The translations under genes were made by a program, and so were the position numbers. DNA of 64,000 bases, taken from positions 20,914,818-20,978,817 of the forward strand of contig CM037471.1 of NCBI GenBank assembly GCA_021014325.1, given 5' to 3'. Shown here in pieces: positions 9,401-18,196 of the stretch. The stretch comes from Plazaster borealis (Eukaryota > Echinodermata > Asteroidea > Forcipulatida > Labidiasteridae). How positions within the stretch are numbered: position 1 is the first letter of the stretch; each line of letters starts with the position of its first letter. Under the pieces are notes generated by a model. That model saw nothing but the letters and a program-made list of their open reading frames with translations, searched no databases and was not told where the DNA came from.

Positions 9401-12400
9401 ATGTGCTTGACCGCTAGGCCACGACACACCAGAATCTTTCTCAAAGTGCTAAAATTAGCCTTCGAGAAGGACTCTGCTCAGGTCAAGTGTGAGGCCATAT
9501 TACCACTTTCTGCATTGATACCACAGATCACTTTGGTTGGTAAGCAGAGGCTTTATGTTCTTCCTACTTTAATCTGATTTCTGATTTGTTTGCCCTCAGA
9601 AAGGCACTGAAATTGTTATTAAATAGCCTGAAAAGTATGTAAAAGTATATACCATGTAGGTCCCCTGTACTTAATAGAATTGTCACTATTTTTCATCATG
9701 GCTGAAGTTTTTTTTCCTTCCTGTAATTAAATCATAAAGTTTGATGGATGCACTCTAAGAAAGAATTAACATTGAACAAATTGTTTGTGCGAGAAAACCA
9801 AGTCTTTTAGTGTTACAAGAGTGCACAACAAGGCTACAAAGAATTTGTTTGGTAAGAGGAAGGAGTTTACCAGCTGAAATTGTATGTGATCTAAATAATC
9901 TGATTAGTAATCAATTGTAAGTAAATATTTGCTTGATTTGGGGCTGAACAAAGAAAAATTGACTAGAGGGGGATTTGAACCAACAACCTCTGGTTTAATG
10001 TGCCCGCGCTCTACCAACTGAGGTATCTAGCCCTGTGTTGGTGGTCTCCCTATTTTTTCAATATCTTTGTTCGTGGGTGCCAGTCAGAAGCCATGCAACC
10101 GTTAGCTGCCGTTCACCCTCGAACAAAGATATTGACAAAATAGGGAGACCAAAGTGCATAGAGCATGCACAATAGTTTAGATACATAATTTTTTAACAGA
10201 ATTAACAATTCTTTTTAAAATCTCCCCACTTCTCCCCCAGATGGCAGATGTTTGCTGGTGGTACTTCTTCTCCAAAGTGATTGAGACATTAGACACAGCA
10301 TTTTTCATTCTACGCAAGAAGAACAACCAGGTGACATTCCTTCATGTGTATCATCACAGTAGCATGATGGTCAACTGGTGGCTTGGAGTTAAGTTTGTGG
10401 CCGGTGGACAATGTAAGATTTTTTCTGTGTGAAAGATGCTTCTCAATTAATAACCTCATCTTAAATAAATCCAACCACACAAAAGAAGAGTTGACATTTG
10501 GGTTAGGTTCAGTTTGCAGAATCGAAAGGAGGGGAATTCGAGTCACAAGAAGTCCAAACTCAGTGGGTTGTTGGATAGTCATTCCTTCCTTTTTCAACCG
10601 AGAACTGGAGATTGGATTCACCCCAACCCCAGCTCTAGTTCCAAAGCAAATGTACAGCGTAGTTCAGCTTTATATGGAACATTTTGAATGAACCTCATAA
10701 TGTGTATGCAGGAGTGGAATTTCATCATTGTGTGGGCACAGCTAACTGATTCCCTGAAAGCCCCATGCAACTTTTAATTGCAAGCCCACACAACTTGTTT
10801 TCCCTTTCCTTTAGATCAGTGAAGAGAAATTTCAGACCTTTTTCTGAATTTAGAACTTTTTAAAATCTGCCTAGTGAAACAAGTAGCTGTTATTTTCTTC
10901 AGATACAGATCAAAATCATTCTCTTTGATCTATTATTTGTGTTTTATCCAGATACCAGTACACTGATGTGTGTTAAGCACTGTATACTCAGTACTTTCCA
11001 GAGTCCTGTGAAATAAAATCCCACTGGCATATTACTCGGGCTGGGTTCTCTTTGATCAACTTGTCTAGCACTGAGAATACTGTTCCTAGAAGCTGCTTGA
11101 AATCTATGACTCCAGAAGTTACTAAAAGATGGAAATACCATCAGTTCAACATACCTCCTAAAAATTGTCATCTTATTTTCAAAACTATTTGTCATCAAAT
11201 TGACTGTCATCCTTGTTTTGATTGACACTCCAGGATTCCTTCTTCTGGAAATACTTATCTCCCATTTCTTCTTGTCTGCAGCATTTTTCCTTGCCATGAT
11301 CAACTCCTTTGTACACATCATCATGTACAGCTACTATGGGTTATCAGCTTTGGGTCCCAGCATGAAGAAATACTTGTGGTGGAAACGCTACATGACGCAG
11401 CTGCAGTTGGTAAGGTCCAATCTTTTGAAACCATAGCTTGAAATCAAATGTCAGCTGGTTAGGCTGAAATTTACTCCCCATACACTCTTACTTTGCTGAG
11501 ATGTAGAACAAAGAGCCATTCCAACATCTTTATTCCATGTAATGCATCTCTTTGGAATTCCTTGCCTGGTGCATTTTTCCCTCAATCTAGACTGTTTTAT
11601 GAGGAATATCAATTCCTACGTTCAGCTCCACTGGGTTATTTTCATCTTGTTTTCTTGTAGCCCCTTACCAATAGTGGCTCTTAGCCTTGTTTGAATTTCC
11701 AACCCATTGACAGGATGTATGTACACGTTCATGGAAGCTTTTAAAGCTTAGTTTTTCCCGGACAGACCATGCAGCATATTATTCATTGTAATACTTCAGG
11801 TTAAATGACAATAAGTTGAAATTAAACTCAAACTTTCCATCGAAAAATCCCCCAAAACAAACTAATTCTCATTCTCAATAAGGCACTCATCACACCAATT
11901 TTACAACATTGGGTTGGCCACCGACAGGCATTGCGGTTGCTGACCCTTCTCTTTCTTCTTCTTTTTTAAAATTTTGCTTCTTTTCTTTTTCTTTTTCTTC
12001 TTCTTTTTCTCGGTTGTCTTCTTCTTTTTGAATAAATTATTAATATTTACAATGTGTAACATATTACTTATTTATCATTGTATTCAGTTAAAGGGATCGT
12101 AGATCATTGGAGTGTATAACCCTTACAATAACTATTTCTTTTGTAACGTTACCTCCTCTGATTCCCTAAGCCTGCATGGTTAAAAAGATAAAAACTCTTC
12201 TGAGAAAATACTCTGGAAAAAACTGCTGACATTTATACAGTAGCTGTGACTTTGTTAACTTTCTTGGAACAGTATTTAAGACCCATGACATTAATGCGGA
12301 CGCTGGCCATTGATGTTTCTTGTTCATGGTGAATGTATAATATAAGGATTGCAATTCATCCTATTGAAATAGTAGGCCTACCAACATTAATACGATGAAT

Positions 12401-12891
12401 ACTTCTTAGTAACTTCAATTCTTCCAGAGTTTTGTTAGAACAATATAATATATGGTTAAAGGGACCAGTTCTATTGATGAGATTAATATAATAATAATAA
12501 TCATTAATTCATTCTATTATGGAATCAAGCCTGCCGGTGCGCAGATGGTCCATGCTGCCCAAGCACCTCCTTTTATACTACCTGTTTGCTCCTATCTACA
12601 TCCGCATATAGCGGAGTGATAGCTACCTTTATTGAGAACTACATTTCGTCTAATTCACCCGGTTCAACCGATCAAAATAACATTTTCTTGTTTTGCTTTT
12701 CTTTGATGTCAATTTAGGCACAGTTCTTTGCGGTCATCTTTCATACCGGGTACAACTTAACCACCGATTGTGACTTCCCACAAGGTTTTAATTATGCAGT
12801 ATTTTTCTACGCGATATCTCTGGTGGTACTGTTCAGTAATTTTTACGCCAAGGCTTACTTCTCTAAGAAAGAGGGAAAACTAAAGGTGTAA
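6336..12891 (+). CDS. ELOVL: ELOVL-family very-long-chain/PUFA elongase, 6 coding exons
   Basis: Coding exons are 6336-6411, 7805-7992, 8870-8950, 10241-10412, 11282-11409 and 12718-12891: 816 nt plus stop, 272 residues, with every junction GT-AG and in phase. The protein should catalyse the condensing step of fatty-acid elongation (acyl-CoA plus malonyl-CoA to 3-ketoacyl-CoA) in the ER membrane. Motifs seen: KxxExxDT at 127-134, QxxFLHxxHH at 145-154 with the HVYHH histidine box at 150-154, NxxxHxxMYxYY at 180-191, and TxxQxxQ at 211-217 split by the last intron. The glutamine before the histidine box marks the PUFA-type clade (ELOVL2/4/5/8) by family knowledge. Several hydrophobic segments fit a multi-pass protein, and Asn16 is an N-glycosylation sequon. 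Length is at the short end of the family (about 270-315). The C-terminus, KLKV, has lysines at -4 and -2, not the canonical di-lysine spacing. Which ELOVL paralogue it is needs a tree; clade membership is secure. Confidence 0.96.
6497..6640 (+). mobile_element. tRNA-derived SINE fragment in ELOVL intron 1
   Basis: A B-box-like GGTCGTGGGTTTGAATC lies at about 6538-6554, followed by a body (CCTCAGGACTCGACTGAG, then CGACACACGTTAGTCG) that is matched in reverse orientation at 10961-11047. Two diverged copies of one family in the same gene support an old SINE. Confidence 0.6.
6723..6891. repeat. inverted repeat in ELOVL intron 1
   Basis: The left arm begins AAAGCAGGCCTGCGGCTG and runs through CTCTCACCCAGTTACTGCA. 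The right arm mirrors it, ending CAGCCACATGCCTGCTTT. Arms are about 60 bp with short indels. This is a fold-back/MITE-type element with no coding capacity. Confidence 0.8.
7236..7370 (+). mobile_element. tRNA-derived SINE fragment in ELOVL intron 1
   Basis: B-box-like CCCGGTTTGAATCCCGC is followed by a body with GCCTTGTGGATTGGGTTTTC and CCTACCTGATTTACTTGGG. I recognise this as the style of a SINE common in echinoderm genomes, from memory and not checked. Confidence 0.5.
7805..7992 (+). CDS. ELOVL: ELOVL coding exon 2 (residues 26-88)
   Basis: It follows acceptor TTAACTGCAG. It begins [15 protein letters not shown], the conserved start of the ELOVL fold, and carries two hydrophobic segments around [16 protein letters not shown] and [11 protein letters not shown]. 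The donor at 7993 is GTACTT, weaker than the others. Confidence 0.95.
8026..8671 (+). repeat. dispersed repeat interrupted by a 514-bp insertion (ELOVL intron 2 into exon 3 flank)
   Basis: Segments 8026-8097 and 8612-8671 align end to end with the uninterrupted copy at 5211-5348. The intervening 8098-8611 is therefore a later insertion; it contains the large palindrome at 8100-8265. Confidence 0.75.
8100..8265. mobile_element. fold-back element with arms of about 75 bp
   Basis: The outer ends are GGGAATAAA and TTTATTCCC. The inner arms GGGTCGTGGCCGTGCGATAA / TTATCGCACGGCCACGACCC are perfect complements around a loop of about 20 bp. It is GC-rich in its centre against an AT-rich intron and would form a very stable hairpin in pre-mRNA. 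Confidence 0.85.
8870..8950 (+). CDS. ELOVL: ELOVL coding exon 3 (residues 89-115)
   Basis: This 81-nt exon was found by the diagnostic [13 protein letters not shown] segment. The acceptor TTGTTGTCAG ends at 8869 and the donor GTAATG is at 8951. Both ends are phase 0, so skipping would delete 27 residues without a frameshift. Confidence 0.93.
9260..9427 (-). mobile_element. tRNA-Leu-derived SINE in ELOVL intron 3
   Basis: Read on the minus strand, 9427-9346 begins GTGTCGTGGCCTAGCGGTCAA, then GACTCAAGCTCTGG (a Leu CAA-type anticodon arm), then a long variable arm and GTGGGTTTGAGTCTCGG as T-arm. The cloverleaf is degraded, so this is not a functional tRNA. The tail continues to about 9260, with GGGACATAAAGCCATAGATC. 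Confidence 0.65.
9961..10150 (-). mobile_element. tRNA-like sequence joined to a fold-back, ELOVL intron 3
   Basis: The complement of 9961-10033 resembles a tRNA (GGGCTAG acceptor, CTCAGTTGGTAGAGC D-arm, GGTTCAAATCC T-loop), but the anticodon and T stems mispair. Directly beside it, 10043-10073 and 10120-10150 are inverted repeats (GGTCTCCCTATTTTTTCAAT and complement). It looks like a compound SINE or tRNA-promoted element. Confidence 0.55.
10241..10412 (+). CDS. ELOVL: ELOVL coding exon 4 with the histidine box (residues 116-172)
   Basis: It holds the catalytic core: [25 protein letters not shown] and [13 protein letters not shown]. The acceptor is TTCTCCCCCAG and the donor at 10413 is GTAAGA. 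Confidence 0.97.
10413..11281 (+). other. ELOVL intron 4
   Basis: No gene is seen inside. It contains a reverse copy of the 6497-6640 SINE at 10961-11047 (TACTTTCCAGAGTCCTGTG...TATTACTCGGGCTGGG). The open frames 10310-10691 overlap exon 4 or run in non-coding intron and are not supported. Confidence 0.6.
11282..11409 (+). CDS. ELOVL: ELOVL coding exon 5 (residues 173-215)
   Basis: It encodes [20 protein letters not shown] and [15 protein letters not shown]. The acceptor is TTGTCTGCAG and the donor at 11410 is GTAAGG. Confidence 0.97.
11944..12030. repeat. TTC/TTTC-rich polypyrimidine tract in ELOVL intron 5
   Basis: It is almost pure C and T on the plus strand with irregular TTC and TTTTC runs. 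It is simple sequence of a kind able to form triplex DNA. Confidence 0.7.
12718..12891 (+). CDS. ELOVL: ELOVL coding exon 6 (residues 216-272 and stop)
   Basis: It begins [14 protein letters not shown], conserved in PUFA elongases, passes through a final hydrophobic span and ends KEGKLKV before TAA 12889-12891. The acceptor is TGTCAATTTAG. Confidence 0.95.
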   Translation, partial: AQFFAVIFHTGYNLTTDCDFPQGFNYAVFFYAISLVVLFSNFYAKAYFSKKEGKLKV

Positions 12892-12950
12892 GAAGATTTC
12901 GGAAGAAACGGTACAGAGGAGAACGTGGCCACTCAATGGGAGGAGTAAAT

Positions 12951-13120
12951 GTGATTTGTAAGTTGTTTCTAAAACGGGTTTAAACTGTATGAGTTTGATA
13001 AATAAAGGAGTAATTGTGATTTGTATGTTTATTGCTAAAGCGGGTCTAAACTATGAGTTTGATAATAAAGGATTAACTGTGATTTCTACGTTGTTGCTGA
13101 AACGGGTTGAAACTACAATT
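12951..13120 (+). repeat. 64-bp tandem repeat in ELOVL 3' UTR, repeated polyA signals
   Basis: Units begin GTGATTTGTA/GTGATTTCTA at 12951, 13016 and 13079 (lengths 65, 63 and partial). The first two each end in TTTGATAAATAAAGG-like sequence, giving AATAAA at 13001-13006 and 13064-13069. These are the first polyadenylation signals after the stop. Confidence 0.85.
13001..13069 (+). promoter_or_regulatory. two AATAAA polyadenylation signals for ELOVL
   Basis: Hexamers lie at 13001-13006 and 13064-13069, 110 and 173 nt after the stop codon. Tandem duplication of the signal predicts two mRNA 3' ends about 63 nt apart. Confidence 0.65.
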
Positions 13121-13487
13121 TAGAGCTTTATTTTAACTATAATTTAGAGCTTTAGTTATTGTTATACCCCCCCCCCCCCACACACACCCACCCTTCATAT
13201 GGCAGTTTGCATGTACTTCCATTGTTGTTCTATTATCCCTTTTCTGAAAAAATCCTGTTTGGGGTACCACTACAATTTTCTTTTTTTCGAAATAGGATGA
13301 ATGCAATCTAAATAATTATTTGATGATAATTCTTTCTTGTTCTTTGTTATTTTAATTTTTTTATTATCCTGGTCTTCCAAAAAATACATTCCAATAATTG
13401 TTTGTTTGAGGTAATTTGTAACTTACATTCAAGTCTATTTAGATTTACAAATAAAAAATATGCATTTATAAAAGTTATAATAATTAC
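13121..13487. other. AT-rich intergenic with a C-homopolymer
   Basis: It contains a run of about 13 C followed by CACACACCC near 13167-13190, and a short duplication of TTTAGAGCTTTA. No gene is seen. Confidence 0.5.
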
Positions 13488-13491
13488 TTAA

Positions 13492-13852
13492 AGGCATCGT
13501 ACACGTTTGGTAATTGGGGCCTATTGTTTGTTTCAAACCTATGTGGTTTTAGATATATACCATAAAACTAACCTGTGAAAATTTCATTTCAAAAGGTGGT
13601 TGCGTTTTTAAGATATTGCCGAAAATCTGGAGCGGTTATGTCCACGCAGGAAGAATAATCTGCATTGGATTACACACTCTGGATTCAAATGTTTTTGGGG
13701 ATAAAAAGTGATATATTTTTCCATAACTGCAGTACTTCGAAGTGAAAAGTTTCTCAAAACGCATTATGCTATCCAAAGCTGCTGTACTTCTTACCAAGTA
13801 AGTTTTTATTGCCACTTATTATTAGAGTCATTACCAAACGTGTACGATGCCT
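13492..13852. mobile_element. 361-bp MITE with TTAA target duplication
   Basis: TTAA sits on both sides (13488-13491 and 13853-13856). The ends are perfect inverted repeats, AGGCATCGTACACGTTTGGT / complement. TTAA duplication is the hallmark of piggyBac and Kolobok families, so this is a non-autonomous derivative of one of them. No transposase is present; the frame at 13708-13917 crosses its edge and is not a gene. Confidence 0.85.
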
Positions 13853-14214
13853 TTAAGTTAAACTTTCAAACGTTTCAAAGTGTTGCCAAGTCTTTTTGCA
13901 AGTGCCTTGGATTTTGAGGCCAGTTTCTTAAAATTATGAAATCGGATCTATGAAAAAATCTGACTCTTAATTATGTTTTAACATTAATCACATCAGTGGC
14001 AATAATAATAAAGACTTTTCTCTCTTAAAAAAATAAATAAACCTATTCAATTTATTGTAAGTGTGTAATTTTGATTGATGTCTTTGTGCTAAGGAAAAAG
14101 GATGTCTTACTGTACTTTTAATATTGATTAATTTATTAAGGGTACACAATTTAATAACCATCAACAACATGAAGAGGTGTAGAGATGATTTAAGGTTCTC
14201 AACATTTCGCATTG

Positions 14215-14425
14215 ACTAGTGCAGAGTTGTGTATTGAGAGAGTTGCGACATGAGGGACCAGTTTTCTTTGGTCACTTGGTTGCTGGACGCCATTTTTGGT
14301 CCAAATGCAACATAACCCAAAATTCAGTCTGGTCTGGTACCCTTCATGCGCACATGCATTATTTTAGACTGGAAATGGCTTCTAATCGCGTTGTCGCAAC
14401 TCTCAATAAACGGCTCTGGACTAGT
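14215..14425. mobile_element. 211-bp MITE with inverted ends
   Basis: The left end is ACTAGTGCAGAGTTGTGTA and the right end mirrors it (...CGGCTCTGGACTAGT). An inner block, TATTGAGAGAGTTGCGAC / GTCGCAACTCTCAATA, pairs as well. There is no coding capacity. Confidence 0.75.
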
Positions 14426-14493
14426 ATACAAATATTGACTGCTTCAAATGTGCCTAGACGTCCAGGTACCAAGAAGCTGCTGTTGATATGGGT

Positions 14494-14537
14494 GTAGTAC
14501 ATTGGTTGCTATGGGATAGTACATTGGTTGCTAGGGG
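14494..14537. repeat. 22-bp tandem duplication
   Basis: Two copies of GTAGTACATTGGTTGCTATG-like sequence (starting 14494 and 14516) lie between two MITEs. Confidence 0.7.
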
Positions 14538-14649
14538 TATAGTATAGTACCTGCGTGTATAGCGCATTTCTTTCGCGCGGTTTCTAGTGAAAGTAAGACA
14601 TATATCATGTGACGCGCTCTAAACCAATCAAAAGGCAGAATATTTGTAA

Positions 14650-14827
14650 GGGGTGTTATAATATACAAATATTGACTGTTTCGAGTGATATGGTTAAAAC
14701 TTCGACGCCCGAGGTGATCCTCAGCGCGTTCTATTTTAGAAAGTTCTGGGGATCACCGAGGGAGTCGTAGTGTTAACCCTAGCATGAGTAGAAGCAGTTA
14801 ATATTTGTTTTATAACAGTAACACCCC
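14650..14827. mobile_element. 178-bp MITE with nested palindrome
   Basis: The ends GGGGTGTTATAATATACAAA and (complement of) ...ATAACAGTAACACCCC pair. An inner palindrome at about 14697-14776 (CTTCGACGCCCGAGGTGATC against GATCACCGAGGGAGTCGTAG) pairs again. Part of its left end (ATACAAATATTGACTG) also occurs at about 14428-14443. Confidence 0.75.
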
Positions 14828-14949
14828 ATAGGCCTGCATATTTTGTGTCTAGACGTAAAAAAAAGTTGTCAGTGACATGTTTTCAAGAAATACTGTAAAA
14901 TATCATTCAGGCCTCATCATTACATCCGGTCCCCCCCAAAAAAAAGTAA

Positions 14950-14958
<9 letters not shown>

Positions 14959-14980
<22 letters not shown>
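14959..14980. repeat. (TA)n microsatellite
   Basis: About 11 TA units follow a run of A. Confidence 0.9.
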
Positions 14981-15224
14981 CTTGTATATAGCATTATGGG
15001 AAAACAAACGGGAATTGTAGGAAAAATACGATTTTGAACCAAAAAAGTATACACACAAGTAGGCTTACAAATTAGCCCGGTCACGATAGGGCAGGGTTAA
15101 TACGACAAACTCCAGGTGAAATTGTTGAGAAAGGCGGAACTCGATCCAATATCAATAATATTATAACGTAAAGAAATTATTTTGAATCTAGAATTTTAAT
15201 ATATTACTCCCATTTATTTGGGAG

Positions 15225-15398
15225 ATGGCTTTGCCTCGAAAAAACCGGGCACCTGTTATGCCTATGCCAATGCAACGTACGGGGGCAAGCGACCAGCGAG
15301 AACTCGTGCGACGTTCATGGGACTCGACTTTTGGACGTGGTTGTGCTCACTTTGAATTAACTTTTGGACAAAATTGTCATTACGTGAATTTCCCATAG
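15225..15398 (+). CDS. 57-codon ATG open frame, uncertain
   Basis: The start context is good (GGAGATGG). It encodes MALPRKNRAPVMPMPM, then SDQRELVRRSWD, then an ordinary tail ending NCHYVNFP. The middle segment resembles the first helix of metazoan globins, but nothing else of the fold (E- and F-helix histidines) can be found downstream. It lies about 430 bp before the 5' exons of the three-cysteine peptide gene. It may be a chance frame, an isolated exon or a fragment. Confidence 0.2.
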   Translation: MALPRKNRAPVMPMPMQRTGASDQRELVRRSWDSTFGRGCAHFELTFGQNCHYVNFP

Positions 15399-15906
15399 CC
15401 AAAATTTCCGACTTCTTCTCACTGGTTTCGCTGTGACTCTTATCAGTTGTTATCAGTAAAAATTAGTTGTAATAAAAACATTTACCCTGGAACCCACTTC
15501 CCCAAGGCCAGTGATCCTTATCCACAAGCCTTCTCGCTGGTGTCAAAAAACCGAAATGCTGAAGAGCTTAGAGAAAGTCCTGCTGTTTCTTATTTGATTT
15601 CTCAAGATAAATTTGGTCGATTTGTATGATTCAAAGTTGCTTTCATAATAACATTGAACACTTTTCCCTAATACTTCAAACTAAACAAGAATCTGTGAAA
15701 TGTTGTACATTATTTTGTGTCAGTCTAGGCGGTTTAGGGCGTCACTGTTAGGGCGCCTGTTTACGCCTCATGAACGTTTGATCAGAAAAGAAAGATCGTG
15801 TTGAAAACTGCTCATTCTCAAACCGGTGAGTACTCAAGTCTGCTTTTAATCGGTGATTCAGTAATGTTCTAGGCCCACATGTTTTTTTAAAACCTTTGTA
15901 TTATAG

Positions 15907-15992
15907 CACCAAATAATCGTATCTTGTTGATAATCCGTGGATCTGCGTGTCTCGCGACTGATGGATTGTCGTACTCTTAGATTTGGACACCT
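15907..15992 (+). other. probable non-coding 5' exon of the three-cysteine peptide gene
   Basis: It is bounded by acceptor TTGTATTATAG (ends 15906) and donor GTAAGT (15993). Just upstream, 15825/15826 has another strong donor, CCG/GTGAGT, which could end a first exon beginning after about 15700. An ATG at 15961 runs out of frame with the peptide and would act as an upstream open frame. Confidence 0.4.
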
Positions 15993-16075
15993 GTAAGTAT
16001 CACCATACAAAATGTAGTTTTGTTTGACAAAAAGACCTAAATTCTTCTGTTACGTAAACTACAGTTGCATTCCCA

Positions 16076-16788
16076 ATGTATCCCCAATTGTTCACAATGA
16101 GTATGCTAGTCTTAGGCCTAATTCGGTATTTCACCGTACCAACTGACAAAAGATCGCATCAGCTCCGCGAGGTGAAAGATGGGGGAACTGGGGCTCCTAT
16201 TGTTGGAACGTGTGTTACACATGGATGCCACGTCGGTAAGCAAATATTTTGTTTATAATTATATCAATGGTCAATGTCTGCATTAGCTCCATGGTCTGCA
16301 CTGATCTAATGTTGCATCCAAGGGTTCGCCGAATGAAAAGACGTCCAGTGCATACATTTCAACGCGAGCTCCCCATCTTGCGCCTGCAATAAGATCTTTG
16401 CTGCTGACCGAACTGATAAATGTACGTACTGTAATGTCGAGCGCCGTTATAGGCCGACCCCGCTCATGTCTTCATGGAGCCCTAAAATTCGCTGATAAAC
16501 TATTCCGACTGAAGAGGGACACGGTTCATCGGATACATCTTTAGCTTTTTAACAGTTTAAAGACTATTTTGACGAAAGGTTTGTTGCCATTTCAACGCCA
16601 AAAACTGGAGTCCATTTCCATAAGATAAATTAGAAATAAACTTTAAAAACCCAGCAGATTGTTCTGGACGTTCTGGACAAGGCAAAATTGGTATCAAATC
16701 TGATCCTGACTCGGCGATTGAAGCGCTTCAAGAGGCCGAGGAGTTGGTAGCAGAGCGCAAAAAGAAGATCCGCAGAGCCATTGAATGA
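16076..16788 (+). CDS. putative small secreted three-cysteine peptide (2 coding exons)
   Basis: Exons 16065-16235 and 16658-16788 join in phase (GTC G / AT TGT) to 96 codons. The acceptor is ACTACAG at 16064, the donor GTAAGC at 16236 and the next acceptor CCCAGCAG at 16657. ATG 16076 is the first in frame, but Met8 (16097) has the better context (ACAATGA). Residues 1-23 include a short hydrophobic core, MSMLVLGLI, as a possible signal peptide, followed by Lys25-Arg26. Then come a Gly-rich stretch, Cys46, Cys51 and Cys55 (TCVTHGCHVDCSGRSGQG), and a charged, probably helical C-terminus, AIEALQEAEELVAERKKK. Three cysteines is an odd number, so a dimer or a missing exon is possible. I do not recognise the family. 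Past the stop, another frame (from ATG 16784) stays open for about 31 codons to a donor-like GTAGGC at 16879, so a frameshift or transposon relic cannot be excluded. Confidence 0.4.
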
Positions 16789-18196
16789 CCTGGATAGCCG
16801 AAAACGCAAGAGACGAGATTCACAATTATCATTCGTCTGACTCTATATCTGATCTTCCAGATCGTCAGCTTTTTCGAGGTAGGCCTACACATACTATTTT
16901 ATCCCCTTTTTCGGTTTCATCATTGCGCATGCAAGCCTACATGTAAATTCCATGCTGTCTACATCAATAACAGATCGGTCCGATTTATGGCCGATTTTAC
17001 CCCAAAAGTTAGATTTCAATTTTAAATAAATAAACATTTTGTAGACTCAAGACAGTTGCAAGCTTTCAGTGTAAGGTAATGCACACAGAAAAATCAACCA
17101 ATGCATTAAGCCTATAGTAGTCCGTTGGCTTAAGGAAAAAATCGTGACACGCCGGATTAAAGCACCAAACTTCGCACACTTGTTTTAAGGGTCCCAGAGA
17201 AGCTTATTAGGGGGGGGGGGGGGTGCCCGACCTGTCATCTCAAGTCAAGAGGGCCGACAATTTTCAAAATGGCCGACAATTTTCAAAATGGCCGCCCGTT
17301 CTCCTAAAAATTGCATTTATTTTGCCATATTATATTACCTATTTGCATGTTTTGGTAGTTTGAAACAATCTAAATGAGGTTCCAAACAAGAAGAATTATA
17401 CAAAAGATAAGCAGCTAATAATTAAACAAACCTTCATTTACTTAAATCCAAGATGTATGGCAATCTGGCCTATTTAACAATTTGAATAATTTCAATGCGT
17501 TTTTAATGGGGTTGCTGACGTAAGAGAGTTGTGTTTAATGTATAGAGAAACAGATTTAAACTCATCAGTCACACAAATTGCAAAAGTTTGTTTTATTGTT
17601 GATTCTGGTTCATGGATAGAAGTTACCTAATTTGCATATTTAAATCAGGTAGTAATTTTCAAATTTTGAGGTCAATTATCTCTAAAACTATTCATTTTCA
17701 GGTCAAAAAGTGTATTAGAGGTGAATAGAAACCTGACATAGTAAATCTAAAAATCATATTTATACACTCGAATGACCTCTCTAAAGAGCTAGGTCAAAGG
17801 TCAAGGTTTCAAACATACGTTATTTTTTTTCTCTCCACTCAAATGCATTATTACATGGCATACCATTATAGTATTATAATTAATAATGAATGTATCTTGT
17901 CCCAAATGGTAGTTTTAATTGGAAACTAACAATGAATTATCCTGACATAAACTTTGTGCATTGTCCGTGGCATATGCAAAAGTTTTCGTATTCCATTCGT
18001 TTTGAAACAGCACCATCTGTCAAAAGTCTTTCAATAGGCCTACAGAACCCCTCAAGGGACATATGATGAAGTATAATAAGTTGAGTTCTTCATTTCGGGC
18101 TCACGAAATCATTTCGTGCATTTCGTGCTCGGAAGATAATTTCATGAGCTCCAATATAAGTTATTTTGTGCGCTTGGGATAATATATTTGCACTAT
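16789..18196. other. intergenic, probably repetitive
   Basis: It contains a G-homopolymer (about 17209-17222), a 19-bp tandem duplication at 17252-17289 (GGCCGACAATTTTCAAAAT) and AT-rich sequence in the style of a dispersed repeat. No gene model could be supported. Small inverted words around 18095-18155 (TTTCGTGC / GCTCACGAAAT) are too short to name. Confidence 0.5.

Noticed and set aside
9346..9427. A functional tRNA-Leu gene
   Set aside because: The Leu-like anticodon arm and long variable arm are visible, but the stems are degraded and the 3' side runs into a SINE-type tail.
9480..9541. An extra ELOVL exon ending at the GTAAGC after 9540
   Set aside because: A donor-like site exists, but exon 3 (8870-8950) already joins exon 4 in phase with complete conserved motifs; the residues here match nothing in the family.
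9961..10033. A functional tRNA gene on the minus strand
   Set aside because: A- and B-box-like words are present, but the anticodon and T stems contain several mismatches and the sequence is fused to a fold-back repeat.
13708..13917. 69-codon frame
   Set aside because: It crosses the right end of the TTAA-flanked MITE and has no coding features.
15447..15629. 60-codon frame before the three-cysteine peptide gene
   Set aside because: The first codon is TTG, with no signal peptide, no domain and no splice-phase link to the exons downstream.
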